Below, in pieces: positions 44,899 through 53,800 of a DNA stretch of 64,000 nt. The notes below the pieces were generated by a model that saw only the letters and a list, made by a program, of their open reading frames with translations, was not told the origin of the DNA and did no database searches. Position numbers and translations under genes: made by a program. The first letter of the stretch is position 1. Each line of letters starts with the position of its first letter. The stretch is from Methylorubrum salsuginis (GTDB lineage Bacteria > Pseudomonadota > Alphaproteobacteria > Rhizobiales > Beijerinckiaceae): the NCBI RefSeq assembly GCF_900114375.1, contig NZ_FOSV01000013.1, positions 1-64,000 of the forward strand. The letters are read 5' to 3'.

Positions 44899-47211
44899 AT
44901 GCCCGACCAGAAGATCGAAGCCTATACCGACCCGGCCGGCGGCTGGGGCTCGGCCCGCTCGCTCGTGGACATCCTGACCCGCGAGGAGATTCCGGTCACC
45001 GGCGCGGCGATGCTGCTCAAGCAGAACAAGCCCGGCGGCTACATGTGCGTGTCCTGCGCGTGGTCGAAGCCGGCCGAGCCCGCGACGTTCGAGTATTGCG
45101 AGAACGGCGCCAAGGCGACCGCCTGGGAGCAGACCCGCAAACGCATCGGCCCCGACTTCTTCGAGCGCCACACCGTCACCGAACTGCTGACGTGGTCGGA
45201 TTACGCGCTGGAGGAGAAGGGCCGGCTGACCCACCCCTTACGCTACGATCCCCAGCGCGACCGCTACGTCGCGGTCTCTTGGGAAGACGCCTTCGCCGAG
45301 ATCGGCCGCGAACTGAAGGGGTTCGATCCGAAATCGGTGGTGTTCTACGCCTCGGGCCGGGCCTCGCTCGAGACGAGCTACATGTACGCGCTGTTCGCGC
45401 GGATGTACGGAACCAACAACCTGCCCGACTCCTCCAACATGTGCCACGAATCGACCTCCAAGGCGCTGCCGCAATCGATCGGCGTGCCGGTCGGGACGAC
45501 GGTGCTGGAGGATTTCGAGGCGACCGACCTGATCCTGTTCTTCGGCCAGAACGTCGGCTCGAATGCGCCGCGGATGCTGCATCCGCTGCAGGACGCCCGC
45601 CGCCGGGGCGTGCCGATCATCACCTTCAACCCGCTGCGGGAACGCGGCCTGGAGCGCTTCACCAACCCGCAATCGCCCGTCGAGATGCTGACGAAATCCT
45701 CGACGCAGATCTCGACGCAATACCATCAGGTGAAGGCGGGCGGCGACATCGCGGCGATCGCCGGCATCTGCAAGGCGCTGTTTGCCGCCGACCGCGCGGC
45801 GCAGGACGAGGGGCGACCCCGCCTCCTCGACGTGGCGTTCATCGCCGAGCACACCCACGGCTTCGAAAAATTCGAAACTTTCTGCGACCGGCTCGACTGG
45901 CTGGCGTTGGAGGCCAAATCCGGCCTCAAGCGCGAGGCGTTGGAGGCGGCCGCCGCCGTCTATGCGCGGGCGCAGGCGGTGATCGGCATCTACGGGATGG
46001 GCCTGACCCAGCACCGCCGCGGCACCGAGACGGTGCAGATGCTGGTCAACCTGCTTCTCCTGCGCGGCCATATCGGCCGCCCCGGCGCCGGCATCTGCCC
46101 GGTGCGGGGGCACTCTAACGTGCAGGGGCAGCGCACCGTCGGCATCGCCGACGATCCCGAACTCGTTCCCCTCGACAAGCTCAAGGAACTCTACCGCTTC
46201 GAGCCGCCGCGGGAAAAAGGCCTCAACACCGTCGAGGCCTGCGAGGCGATCGTAGACGGCAAGGTGAAGGCCTTCATCGGCTTGGGCGGCAATTTCGTGC
46301 GCGCGGTGCCCGACACCAAGCGGATGGAAGAGGCGTGGCGCGGCCAGCGGCTGACCGTGCAGGTCTCGACCAAGCTCAACCGTTCGCACCTCGTCAACGG
46401 TGAAATCGCCTACATCCTGCCCTGCCTCGGGCGGATCGAGGTGGACGAGCAGAGGAGCGGCCCGCAGGCAGTGTCGATGGAGGATTCGACCTCCTGCTTC
46501 CACGGCTCCAAGGGCGTTGCCACCCCGATCAGCGACCACGTCCGCTCCGAACCGTGGATCGTGGCCGAACTCGCCAAGGCGACCCTGCCGCCGGGCGGCC
46601 ATGTCGATTGGGACGCTTGGGTCGCCGACTACGCGCGCGTGCGCGACGCCATCGAGGCGACCTACCCCGAAAAATTCAAGGATTTCAACGCGCGCCTGTT
46701 CGAGCCCGGCGGCCAGCACAAGCCGATCGCCGCCCGCGAGCGCAAGTGGGAGACCGATACCGGCAAGGCCAACTTCGTCGTGCCGCCGGACGGGCTGGAG
46801 GAGGACCCCGACATGCCGGCCCGTGGGCGCGACGTGATCGATCTCATCACGTTGCGCTCGAACGACCAGTTCAACACCACGGTCTACGGCTACCACGACC
46901 GCTTCCGCGGCGTGAAAGGCACCCGCGACGTGCTGTTCATGAACGAGAACGACATCGCCCGCCTCGGGCTCGCCGACGGCGAGACGGTGGATGTCGCCAC
47001 CGACGCCTCCGACGGGTTCGAGCGCACGGTGCGGGGCCTGCGCATCGTCCGCTACGACATCCCCGAGGGCAATTGCGGCGGCTACTACCCGGAGCTGAAC
47101 GTGCTGATCCCGCTCTGGCACCACGACATCCAGGCGAAGGTGCCGGCCGCGAAGGCGATTCCGGTGCGCGTCACCCGTTCAGCCATGCAGGGCGCGACTG
47201 ACGGGATCTGA
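44899..47211 (+). CDS. FdhF/YdeP-family molybdopterin oxidoreductase (formate dehydrogenase-like)
   Basis: 770-residue cytoplasmic molybdenum or tungsten enzyme. N-terminal Cys50-x2-Cys53 and Cys67 (GGYMCVSCAW, FEYCENGAKATAWE) hold the iron-sulfur site. SSNMCHESTSKALP, with Cys about 181, is the position of the metal-ligand Cys or SeCys in formate dehydrogenase. FFGQNVGSNAPRM, GIYGMGLTQHRRGTETVQ, GAGICPVRGHSNVQG and the C-terminal pterin domain NDQFNTTVYGYHDRFRGV are typical of the YdeP group. No twin-arginine signal is seen. In Methylobacterium extorquens a protein of this type (Fdh4A) is one of several formate dehydrogenases, so a formate oxidation role is the best inference. It is followed 51 bases later by a small partner gene. 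Confidence 0.85.
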   Translation: MPDQKIEAYTDPAGGWGSARSLVDILTREEIPVTGAAMLLKQNKPGGYMCVSCAWSKPAEPATFEYCENGAKATAWEQTRKRIGPDFFERHTVTELLTWSDYALEEKGRLTHPLRYDPQRDRYVAVSWEDAFAEIGRELKGFDPKSVVFYASGRASLETSYMYALFARMYGTNNLPDSSNMCHESTSKALPQSIGVPVGTTVLEDFEATDLILFFGQNVGSNAPRMLHPLQDARRRGVPIITFNPLRERGLERFTNPQSPVEMLTKSSTQISTQYHQVKAGGDIAAIAGICKALFAADRAAQDEGRPRLLDVAFIAEHTHGFEKFETFCDRLDWLALEAKSGLKREALEAAAAVYARAQAVIGIYGMGLTQHRRGTETVQMLVNLLLLRGHIGRPGAGICPVRGHSNVQGQRTVGIADDPELVPLDKLKELYRFEPPREKGLNTVEACEAIVDGKVKAFIGLGGNFVRAVPDTKRMEEAWRGQRLTVQVSTKLNRSHLVNGEIAYILPCLGRIEVDEQRSGPQAVSMEDSTSCFHGSKGVATPISDHVRSEPWIVAELAKATLPPGGHVDWDAWVADYARVRDAIEATYPEKFKDFNARLFEPGGQHKPIAARERKWETDTGKANFVVPPDGLEEDPDMPARGRDVIDLITLRSNDQFNTTVYGYHDRFRGVKGTRDVLFMNENDIARLGLADGETVDVATDASDGFERTVRGLRIVRYDIPEGNCGGYYPELNVLIPLWHHDIQAKVPAAKAIPVRVTRSAMQGATDGI

Positions 47212-47262
47212 CGGGGTCGGATCGGACTCGACGCCGGCCCATACCGGTCCATATTCCGCCCC

Positions 47263-47556
47263 ATGGATGGACCGGACGGAGCCCATGCGCGGCGGCAGGC
47301 GATCATCGACCGCCTGCTCAGCGACGCCTTGCGCCCGGCGGGCGGGGTCGTGCTGCCGAGCCACGACGCCCTGCCGGCCGACATCCGCATGACCGTCGAC
47401 CGGCTGCTGGCCAAGGCGGATGCGGAGCGCCGCCGCTCGCTCACCTACGACGACCTCGAGGAGGCGCTGCCGCCCCGCGACGTGACGGCGGACGACCTCG
47501 AAGCGATTTTTTGGGTCTTGGCCGAGTACGGGATCGAGCTGGACGAGGGCGATTGA
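47263..47556 (+). CDS. free-standing sigma-factor region 1.1 protein
   Basis: 97 residues. The C-terminal half (VDRLLAKADAERRRSLTYDDLEEALPPRDVTADDLEAIFWVLAEYGIELDE) aligns with region 1.1 of RpoD encoded in this window ([31 protein letters not shown]). The shared pattern TY-D/E-D/E-x-x-E-x-LP, V-x-D-x-x-E/D and GI is clear. In RpoD region 1.1 is an acidic gate that occupies the DNA channel of RNA polymerase. Here it is a separate small protein downstream of the formate-dehydrogenase-like gene, as Fdh4B may be in M. extorquens. It might bind polymerase or act as a partner or assembly factor for the oxidoreductase. ATG has a weak ribosome site. Confidence 0.8.
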   Translation: MDGPDGAHARRQAIIDRLLSDALRPAGGVVLPSHDALPADIRMTVDRLLAKADAERRRSLTYDDLEEALPPRDVTADDLEAIFWVLAEYGIELDEGD

Positions 47557-47571
47557 GACGCAAACGCGCGC

Positions 47572-48837
47572 TCAACCCGCCTTCGCCAGCGGCTTCGATT
47601 TCCGCTCCGGCCGAAACACCGCCATCGGCTCGGGGAAACCGTCGAGGGGGTGGCTGCCGAGAGGCTCGGGGTCGCCCCAGAGGAAATCCACGAACGGCTT
47701 CGACATCAGCAGCGGCTCTTGGAGCGTGCGGTTGAGCCGCGCCAGCCGGCTCGCGAGGTTCACGTCGCGGCCGATCACGGTGAAGTCGAGCCGGGTGCCG
47801 GAGCCGACATTGCCGTAGGCCGCCTCGCCGTGGTGGAGCGCGATGCCGGCATCGACCGCCTTGCCGGAAAAGCGCCCGACCGCGTTGGCCTCGGCGAGCG
47901 CCGCCAGCGCCGATTGCGCGGCGGTCAGCGCCCCTTTCGCGGCGCTGCCCATGTCGTCCCCCGACTCGCGGAAGATCGCGAGCAGGCCGTCGCCGAGATA
48001 TTTCAGCACCTCACCGCCCTCCCGCTCGATCGGCGGGACGAGGCAATCGAAGAAGGCGTTGAGGAGATCGACCGCGCCCTCCGGCGTCAGGTCGGCGGAG
48101 AGCCGGGTGTAGTCGCGCATGTCGGCGAACAGGATCGCCGAGCGGATGCGCCGGACCTGCCCCCGGCGGATGTCGCCGGCCAGGATCGCCCGGTGCGGCT
48201 CGTCGCCGACATAGATGCGCAGCACCGTGTCGAGCTGCTTGTTGAGGAGCCGCATCTCCATCACCGCGGCGAGCGCGGGCATGACGAAGCGCAGGATCGC
48301 GATGTCCTCGTCGCGAAACCCCTGCCCCGCGCGGGTCGCGAAGGTGATGCCGTTGCGGGTGCCGTTGGTGAAGATCAGCGGCGCCACGACGTAGTGGGTG
48401 TAACCCGCGGCCTTCAGTTCGGGGATCACGGCATAGGCGTCGTCGGGGGTCTGCGCGAGATCGAGGACGAGCCACTCGCCCGATTGGTGCACCGTATAGA
48501 ACGGGCTCTGGCGATAGGCCTTTTCGGAAGCCTCGCCGTGCGGAAACAGTCGGACGCTCGATCCCTCCTCCCGGGTCCAGCGCCGGCCGACGCCCGAATA
48601 TTCCGAGTGCAGCGTGTCGATCGCGGTCGTCGCCCGGTCGATCGGTACGCCGATGTCGTTCAGCCGCTGTGCGAGGCCCGCGAGCAGATCGTCCGCCTTG
48701 GGCAGCCGCGCGCCCTCCCCGAGGAGCCAGTCGCGGATGCCGACGCAGGATTGGAGCGCGCCGAAGGGCACGTCCTCCGCCTCCGATCCGTCGGCGAGGG
48801 CGGTCGGGGTGGGTCTCGGGGCGTCCGCGTCGAGCAT
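47572..48837 (-). CDS. adenylate/guanylate cyclase with N-terminal sensory region
   Basis: 421 residues. The N-terminal 230 residues lack membrane helices and look like a GAF-type sensor (SPFYTVHQSGEWLVLDLAQTP, AGYTHYVVAPLIFTNGTRNGITFATR). The class III catalytic domain shows SAILFADMRDYTRLSADLTP with two metal Asp residues, GGEVLKYLGDGLLAIF, and GSGTRLDFTVIGRDVNLASRL. It should make cAMP (or cGMP) in response to an unknown signal. ATG 48837 is chosen; an earlier in-frame start overlaps non-coding sequence. It is convergent with the sigma 1.1 gene (15-base gap). Confidence 0.82.
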   Translation of the reverse strand: MLDADAPRPTPTALADGSEAEDVPFGALQSCVGIRDWLLGEGARLPKADDLLAGLAQRLNDIGVPIDRATTAIDTLHSEYSGVGRRWTREEGSSVRLFPHGEASEKAYRQSPFYTVHQSGEWLVLDLAQTPDDAYAVIPELKAAGYTHYVVAPLIFTNGTRNGITFATRAGQGFRDEDIAILRFVMPALAAVMEMRLLNKQLDTVLRIYVGDEPHRAILAGDIRRGQVRRIRSAILFADMRDYTRLSADLTPEGAVDLLNAFFDCLVPPIEREGGEVLKYLGDGLLAIFRESGDDMGSAAKGALTAAQSALAALAEANAVGRFSGKAVDAGIALHHGEAAYGNVGSGTRLDFTVIGRDVNLASRLARLNRTLQEPLLMSKPFVDFLWGDPEPLGSHPLDGFPEPMAVFRPERKSKPLAKAG

Positions 48838-49041
48838 CGGCCGAAATTGGTCACTTACGCGGGCAAAGCAAGGCTTACCCGCTTCATGGCAGCCGCGCAG
48901 GCGGAACGGAATAACGGGACGCAGGGCCAATCGATCGGGACGCCCGGTCAATGTCGCCCGGCGGAACCTGCCCTACACGCGATGGCAGGGAGCAGCGAAA
49001 CGCGCGGCTCCCGCGAACGAGCGACGGAAAGCACCCGGACC

Positions 49042-49410
49042 ATGCTGCGCAGCGCCCTGAACCTCACCATCCTGGCGGCGATGACGCTCGCACCGCTCCC
49101 GGTGCTGGCACAGGGCAAACAGGACTTCACCCTCGTCAACCGCACCGGCTACCAGATCGACGAGGTCTATGTCGGTCCGGTGAGCCAGCGGCACTGGGGC
49201 GAGGACGTGATGGGCAAGGATTCGATCGGCGACGGCGAGAGCGCCGACATCTCGTTCAACGGCGGCTCGAAGGCCTGCAAGTGGGACATCAAGGTCGTCT
49301 ACAATGACGGCGACGAGTCGGAGTTCCGCGAAGTCAATCTCTGCAACGTCAGCACTGTGACCCTGTTCTGGAATCGCAAGGCCGGCACGACGCGCTTCGT
49401 CGTCGAGTAG
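49042..49410 (+). CDS. small secreted protein, unknown function
   Basis: 122 residues. Signal peptide LNLTILAAMTLAPLPVLAQ. The mature part is a compact beta protein: FTLVNRTGYQIDEVYVGP, HWGEDVMGKDSIGDGESADISFNGG, CKWDIKVVYNDGDESEFREVNLCNVSTVTLFW. Two Cys probably form a disulfide. The family (NRTGYxIxEVYVSP-type) is common in alphaproteobacteria and often annotated only as hypothetical. A terminator follows. It is divergent from the cyclase gene. Confidence 0.72.
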   Translation: MLRSALNLTILAAMTLAPLPVLAQGKQDFTLVNRTGYQIDEVYVGPVSQRHWGEDVMGKDSIGDGESADISFNGGSKACKWDIKVVYNDGDESEFREVNLCNVSTVTLFWNRKAGTTRFVVE

Positions 49411-49422
49411 TCTTGCGGTCGG

Positions 49423-49463
49423 GCCGCGCGGGAAGAGGGGGCTCTTGTCGCCCGCGCGGCTTT
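49423..49463 (+). terminator. rho-independent terminator of the small secreted protein gene
   Basis: GCCGCGCGGG (49423-49432) pairs perfectly with CCCGCGCGGC (49451-49460); the inner loop also pairs AAGAG with CTCTT. TTT follows. It starts 12 bases after the stop codon. Confidence 0.7.
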
Positions 49464-49603
49464 CGCGAAATTTACGCAGAATCGTGAAGACGTTACGCAG
49501 AATGGCCGCTTGCCAGTCCAGCCGGCGCGACGGATAAGCTCGGATCGAGGCTTCGTCTTGCACCCGCGGGAGAACGGGCCGGCTTTCTCGGTCTTGCCCG
49601 CCT

Positions 49604-50584
49604 GTGCCGCCCCACGCCTTCACCTTCTCGTCCACCGACACGCCGGACGGCTTCGAGCGATACCGCGACCTGTATAAGAGCGGGTCCGACGTCGCGGCGG
49701 CCGGTGCCGGCTTCAGCGCCTCGATGAAGGCGCATCAGGTCGGCCGCATGCTGGTGTTCGACCGGCATCTGCGCGCCGTCGAGCACAGCCGCGATCCCGC
49801 CCGCGTGCGGCGCGACGGCTTCGATCACTTCACGCTTCAGCTCCTGCAACGGGGCCGCTTCCATGGCGGCGCGCTCGGCGACGAGCGGCGCATGCGGCCG
49901 GGCGAGGTGGTCCTGTTCGACATGACGCGCCCGCAGCGCACCCGTGCCGACGACGCCCGCTTCGTCACCATCTCGATCGCCCGGGACTTGGTGGAGCGCA
50001 CCGCGCCGAACGCCCGGCGCCATCACGGGCAGCCCCTACCGGCCGCCGTCTCCGGGCCGCTCGGCGACCTGATGGTGTCGCTGGTGCGTCGCGGCGCGAC
50101 GCTGCCGCCGACGGCCTCCGACAGCCTGGCCCGCGCGCTGGCCGAACTCCTGGCCGGCGCGCTCGCCGGGGTCGAGCCCGTCGGCGACGCCTCGGCGGTC
50201 GTGCTCGCCACCCAGCGGCTGGATCGGGCCCAGGCCTGCATCGAGCAGCGCCTGTCCGATCCACGGCTCGATGCCGAGGCGGTCGCTGCCGCCGCGGGCC
50301 TGTCGCGCAGCGTCCTCTATCGCCTGTTCGAGCCCCTGGGCGGCGTCTCGCAGTTCATCCTGGCCCGCCGGGTGGCCGCGCTCGCCGCGGCCCTGCGCAA
50401 CCCGGACGAGACGCGCTCGATCACAACGCTGACCTACGATCACGGTTTCTCCAGCGAGAGCCATTGCAGCCGCGCCTTCCGTGCCGTCCACGGCCAGCCG
50501 CCGGGCCGCTTTCGCGAATCGGTGCGCGCTGCGCGCCCCGAGGGCGGAGATCTGATGCTCGCGTGGTTCCGATCGCTCACCTGA
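49604..50584 (+). CDS. AraC-family transcriptional regulator
   Basis: 326 residues. The N-terminal half is a cupin-like sensing domain (DGFDHFTLQLLQRGRFHGG, RRMRPGEVVLFDMTRPQRT). The C-terminal 100 residues hold two helix-turn-helix units (LDAEAVAAAAGLSRSVLYRLFEPLGG and ITTLTYDHGFSSESHCSRAFRAVHGQPPGRFRE). The second unit is the AraC signature. The start is the GTG at 49604. The target and effector are unknown; the MFS gene 13 bases downstream in the same direction is the obvious candidate target. Confidence 0.87.
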   Translation: MPPHAFTFSSTDTPDGFERYRDLYKSGSDVAAAGAGFSASMKAHQVGRMLVFDRHLRAVEHSRDPARVRRDGFDHFTLQLLQRGRFHGGALGDERRMRPGEVVLFDMTRPQRTRADDARFVTISIARDLVERTAPNARRHHGQPLPAAVSGPLGDLMVSLVRRGATLPPTASDSLARALAELLAGALAGVEPVGDASAVVLATQRLDRAQACIEQRLSDPRLDAEAVAAAAGLSRSVLYRLFEPLGGVSQFILARRVAALAAALRNPDETRSITTLTYDHGFSSESHCSRAFRAVHGQPPGRFRESVRAARPEGGDLMLAWFRSLT

Positions 50585-50597
50585 TCCCCTCGACCTG

Positions 50598-51857
50598 ATG
50601 ACCCGATCCGATGGCCTGTCCGGCTGGCTGCTGGTGGCGCTGCTGGCCGCGACGCAACTCACGGCCTTCGCCGACCGCTTCCTCCTGACGCTCGTGGCGA
50701 CGCCGGCCAAGCAGGCGCTGGCGCTCAGCGACACGCAGCTCGGCCTGCTCCAGGGTTCGGCCTTCGTCCTGCCCTACGCGCTGATCCTGCCCTTCCTCGG
50801 CACGCTCGCCGACCGAGGACGGCAGCGCGGGCTGCTGCTGACCGGCCTCGCCCTGTGGAGCGGCGCCACCGCGGCCTGCGCGTTCGCCGAGGGCTTCACC
50901 GGACTGCTCGCGGCGCGCCTCGTCCTCGGGATCGGGCAGGCGGCGGTCGCCCCCACCGCCCTGTCGCTGCTGGCCGCGCGGCTCGACCGGCGAAACCTCG
51001 GCCGCGGCGTGTCGGGCCTCACCACGGGCGCCGCCCTCGGGCGCAGCCTCGCGCTGCTGCTCGGCGGGCTCGTGCTCGGCTGGCTCACGACCCGCGAGGC
51101 GCCGCTGCTGCCGGGGCTGGCACCGTGGCAGACGCTGTTCGTCCTCGCCCTGCTGCCGAATCTTCTGCTGGTTCCGCTGCTGATCGGGGTGCGCTCGACG
51201 CCGCGGCCCGTCCGCCCCGTGAGCACGCGGGTCGCACTGGCCTGGATCGGGCGCCGGCGCGGCGCCTACCTCGCGATGGCCGTGGCGGCGACGGGCTCGG
51301 TGCTGATGAGCCAGACGCTCGGGGCCTGGGCGCCGACCTTCTTCGTGCGCCGCTTCGGCCTGACGCCGGCCGAGAGCGGCCTGTGGCTCGGGCTGACCGC
51401 GGTCGCGGCAGCACCGCTCGGCCATCTCGCGGGCGGATCGATCCTCGACCATCTGCGCCGGAACGGGCGGAACGAGGCCGCGCCCCGCCTGCTCGCGCTG
51501 GCACTCGGGCTCGCGGTGCCGGCCACCGCGCTCGCCGGCCTGTCGCCGAGCCTCACGCTTTCGCTCGCGGGCTTTGCCGCCCTCGTCGTCGTGCTGGGCA
51601 TGGCGAGCCCCGCCTGGCTGTCCGGCCTCCAGCTCCTGACGCCGCGGGCGCTGCGGGGCCGGGTCAGCGGGTTGTTTCTCGCCGTCATCACCCTGGTCGG
51701 CCTCGGCAGCGGGCCGGTGCTCGTAGGACTGTTCAGCGACCGGGTGTTCGGGGAGGACGGCCTGGGGCGGGCCCTGGTCGTCCTCTTCGCTGGCGTCGGC
51801 GGTCTCGGCGCCTTCGCCGCCTTGGCGGCGCGGCGCCTATGGCCTCAGCGTTCCTGA
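50598..51857 (+). CDS. MFS transporter (spinster-like)
   Basis: 419 residues with about 12 transmembrane helices. First half: AFADRFLLTLVATPAKQALALS, FLGTLADRGRQRGLLLTGLALW (motif A), RLVLGIGQAAVAPTALSLL. Second half: SGLWLGLTAVAAAPLGHLAGG and LRGRVSGLFLAVITLVGLGSGPVLVG. The N-terminal DRFLLT block resembles spinster-type transporters. The substrate is unknown, possibly a sugar phosphate, lipid or aromatic acid. It starts 13 bases after the AraC regulator gene, and its last 13 bases overlap carA tail-to-tail. Confidence 0.8.
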   Translation: MTRSDGLSGWLLVALLAATQLTAFADRFLLTLVATPAKQALALSDTQLGLLQGSAFVLPYALILPFLGTLADRGRQRGLLLTGLALWSGATAACAFAEGFTGLLAARLVLGIGQAAVAPTALSLLAARLDRRNLGRGVSGLTTGAALGRSLALLLGGLVLGWLTTREAPLLPGLAPWQTLFVLALLPNLLLVPLLIGVRSTPRPVRPVSTRVALAWIGRRRGAYLAMAVAATGSVLMSQTLGAWAPTFFVRRFGLTPAESGLWLGLTAVAAAPLGHLAGGSILDHLRRNGRNEAAPRLLALALGLAVPATALAGLSPSLTLSLAGFAALVVVLGMASPAWLSGLQLLTPRALRGRVSGLFLAVITLVGLGSGPVLVGLFSDRVFGEDGLGRALVVLFAGVGGLGAFAALAARRLWPQRS

Positions 51858-53074
51858 CGGTTCTCGCGCATCAGCGTCACGAAGCGCTCGAACAGGTAGT
51901 GGCTGTCGCGCGGGCCCGGCGAGGCCTCCGGGTGGTGCTGCACCGAGAAGGCCGGACGGTCGGTGAGCGAGAGGCCGCAATTCGAGCCGTCGAACAGCGA
52001 GACGTGGGTCTCGACTGCGATCTCCGGCAGGCTCTTGGGATCGACCGCGAAGCCGTGGTTCATCGAGACGATCTCGACCTTGCCGGTGGTGTGGTCCTTC
52101 ACCGGATGATTCGCACCGTGATGGCCCTGGCCCATCTTCACCGTGCGCCCGCCCAGGGCGAGGCCCATGAGCTGGTGGCCGAGGCAGATGCCGAAGGTCG
52201 GAACCCGCTCGTCGAGGAGCTGGCGGATCACCGGGACGGCGTATTCGCCGGTCGCGGCCGGATCGCCGGGGCCGTTCGACAGGAACACGCCGTCGGGCTT
52301 CATCGCCATGATCGCTTCGGCGCTCGTCGTCGCCGGCACCACGGTCACGTCGCAGCCAGCCTCGGCCAGGAGACGCAGGATGTTGCGCTTCACGCCGTAA
52401 TCGATCGCGACGACCTTCAGGCCCTCGCCCGGCGCGCGGGAGCCGTAGCCGCCCTTCACGGCCCAGACGGTCTGGGTCCAGGCGGTGGCCTCGCGCGAGG
52501 TCACCGGCGGCACGAGGTCGAGGCCCTCCATCGGGGCGAGCGCGGCGGCACGCGCCTTGAGCGCCTCGCGATCGAACTGGCCCGCGGGATCGTTGGCGAT
52601 GACGGCGTTGGGCATCCCGTTGTCGCGGATCAGCGCGGTCAGCGCCCGGGTGTCGATGCCGGTGATGCCGACGATGCCGCGGGCCTTGAGCCAGCCGTCG
52701 AGATGCGAGGAGGAGCGCCAGTTCGAAGGCTTCGTCACGGCGGACGCGATCACCGCGCCACGCACGCCGGAGGCCGGGGCCTGATCCAGGCTCTCCAGAT
52801 CCTCGTCGTTGGTGCCAACATTGCCGATATGCGGGAAGGTGAAGGTGACGATCTGCCCGGCATAGGACGGATCGGTCAGGATCTCCTGATAGCCCGTCAT
52901 GGCGGTGTTGAAGCAGACCTCGCCGTCGGCGACGCCCTCGTGGCCGATGCCGAAGCCTTCGAGCACCGTGCCGTCGGCGAGCACGAGGAGCGCGGTCGCC
53001 AGCGGCTCGGCCCAGGGTTCGGGAGTGTTGCGCGCGGGATCGGCGCGCAGGGTCGCGGGTTCGTCTTGCAGCAT
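51845..53074 (-). CDS. carA: carbamoyl-phosphate synthase small subunit
   Basis: 409-residue glutaminase subunit that supplies ammonia to CarB for arginine and pyrimidine synthesis. The N-terminal domain shows FGIGHEGVADGEVCFNTAMTGYQEILTDPSY and GITGIDTRALT. The C-terminal glutamine amidotransferase has FGICLGHQLMGLALGG (nucleophile Cys), NHGFAVD and SVQHHPEASPGP (His/Glu). carB is not in the window. It is divergent from yqeY with a 189-base gap, a common alphaproteobacterial arrangement. Confidence 0.95.
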   Translation of the reverse strand: MLQDEPATLRADPARNTPEPWAEPLATALLVLADGTVLEGFGIGHEGVADGEVCFNTAMTGYQEILTDPSYAGQIVTFTFPHIGNVGTNDEDLESLDQAPASGVRGAVIASAVTKPSNWRSSSHLDGWLKARGIVGITGIDTRALTALIRDNGMPNAVIANDPAGQFDREALKARAAALAPMEGLDLVPPVTSREATAWTQTVWAVKGGYGSRAPGEGLKVVAIDYGVKRNILRLLAEAGCDVTVVPATTSAEAIMAMKPDGVFLSNGPGDPAATGEYAVPVIRQLLDERVPTFGICLGHQLMGLALGGRTVKMGQGHHGANHPVKDHTTGKVEIVSMNHGFAVDPKSLPEIAVETHVSLFDGSNCGLSLTDRPAFSVQHHPEASPGPRDSHYLFERFVTLMRENRQER

Positions 53075-53263
53075 GGGTCCGATCCGGCTTATGTCCGCCG
53101 CCTCGCGCGGCCCGTCGTCAGGGCCGCGGGGATGTGCGGGATCTCGGCCGGGCTCATAGCGAGCCCGCAGCTTCGGGGTCAACTTGGTCGCGCCCGTGCG
53201 TTACCGCAACGCGCTGGACAACAGGCCAGCCCCGCACTCAACTCAGCCTGGAGCCGGACCATC

Positions 53264-53722
53264 ATGCTGCGCGCGCGCATCACCGCCGAGATGAAGGAGG
53301 CCATGAAGGCCCGCGAGCAGCAGAAGCTCTCGACGATCCGCATGATCCAGGCGGCGCTCAAGGACAAGGACATCGAGGCCCGCGGCCTCGGCAAGGGCGA
53401 GACCAGCGACGAGGACATCCTTGCGCTCCTCCAGAAGATGATCAAGCAGCGCCAGGAGGCGGCGGGCGTCTACGAGCAGGGCGGCCGTCCCGAGCTCGCC
53501 GAGACCGAGCGCGCCGAGGCCCAGATCATCCAGACCTTCCTGCCGCGGCAGCTCGACGAGGCCGAGACCAAGGCCGCCATCGCCGACGCCATCGCCGAAA
53601 CGGGTGCGGCCGGCCCGAAGGACATGGGCAAAGTCATCGCCGCGCTGAAGGGCAAATATACCGGCCGCATGGATTTCGGCCGCGCCAGCGGGCTGGTGAA
53701 GGACGCGCTCGCGGGCAAGTAA
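53264..53722 (+). CDS. yqeY: GatB/YqeY domain protein
   Basis: 152 residues. Helical YqeY domain: MLRARITAEMKEAMKAREQQK, STIRMIQAALKDKDIEARG, DEDILALLQKMIKQRQEAAGVYEQGGRPELAETE, IIQTFLPRQLDEAE and MGKVIAALKGKYTGRMDFGRASGLVKDAL. The same domain is the tail of the GatB amidotransferase subunit, but here it is free-standing, with an uncertain role in tRNA amidation. The gene usually precedes dnaG-rpoD; here two genes on the other strand lie between. Confidence 0.9.
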   Translation: MLRARITAEMKEAMKAREQQKLSTIRMIQAALKDKDIEARGLGKGETSDEDILALLQKMIKQRQEAAGVYEQGGRPELAETERAEAQIIQTFLPRQLDEAETKAAIADAIAETGAAGPKDMGKVIAALKGKYTGRMDFGRASGLVKDALAGK

Positions 53723-53762
53723 GAGCGATCGACGGCGCGGCGGCGGTCGTCCGCCGGGCGCA

Positions 53763-53789
53763 TGGAACAGGACCATCGGTCCTGTTCCA
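53763..53789. terminator. perfect 12-bp stem-loop between convergent genes
   Basis: TGGAACAGGACC-ATC-GGTCCTGTTCCA forms a perfect 12-bp stem with a 3-base loop, 40 bases after yqeY and 12 bases from the end of the convergent gene. It may terminate in both directions despite lacking T-runs. Confidence 0.55.
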
Positions 53790-53800
53790 CGCAACACAGC

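Noticed and set aside
45238..47124. Minus-strand frame of over 600 codons opposite the YdeP-type oxidoreductase
   Set aside because: Shadow of a recognised enzyme; low-complexity Val/Gly/His composition.
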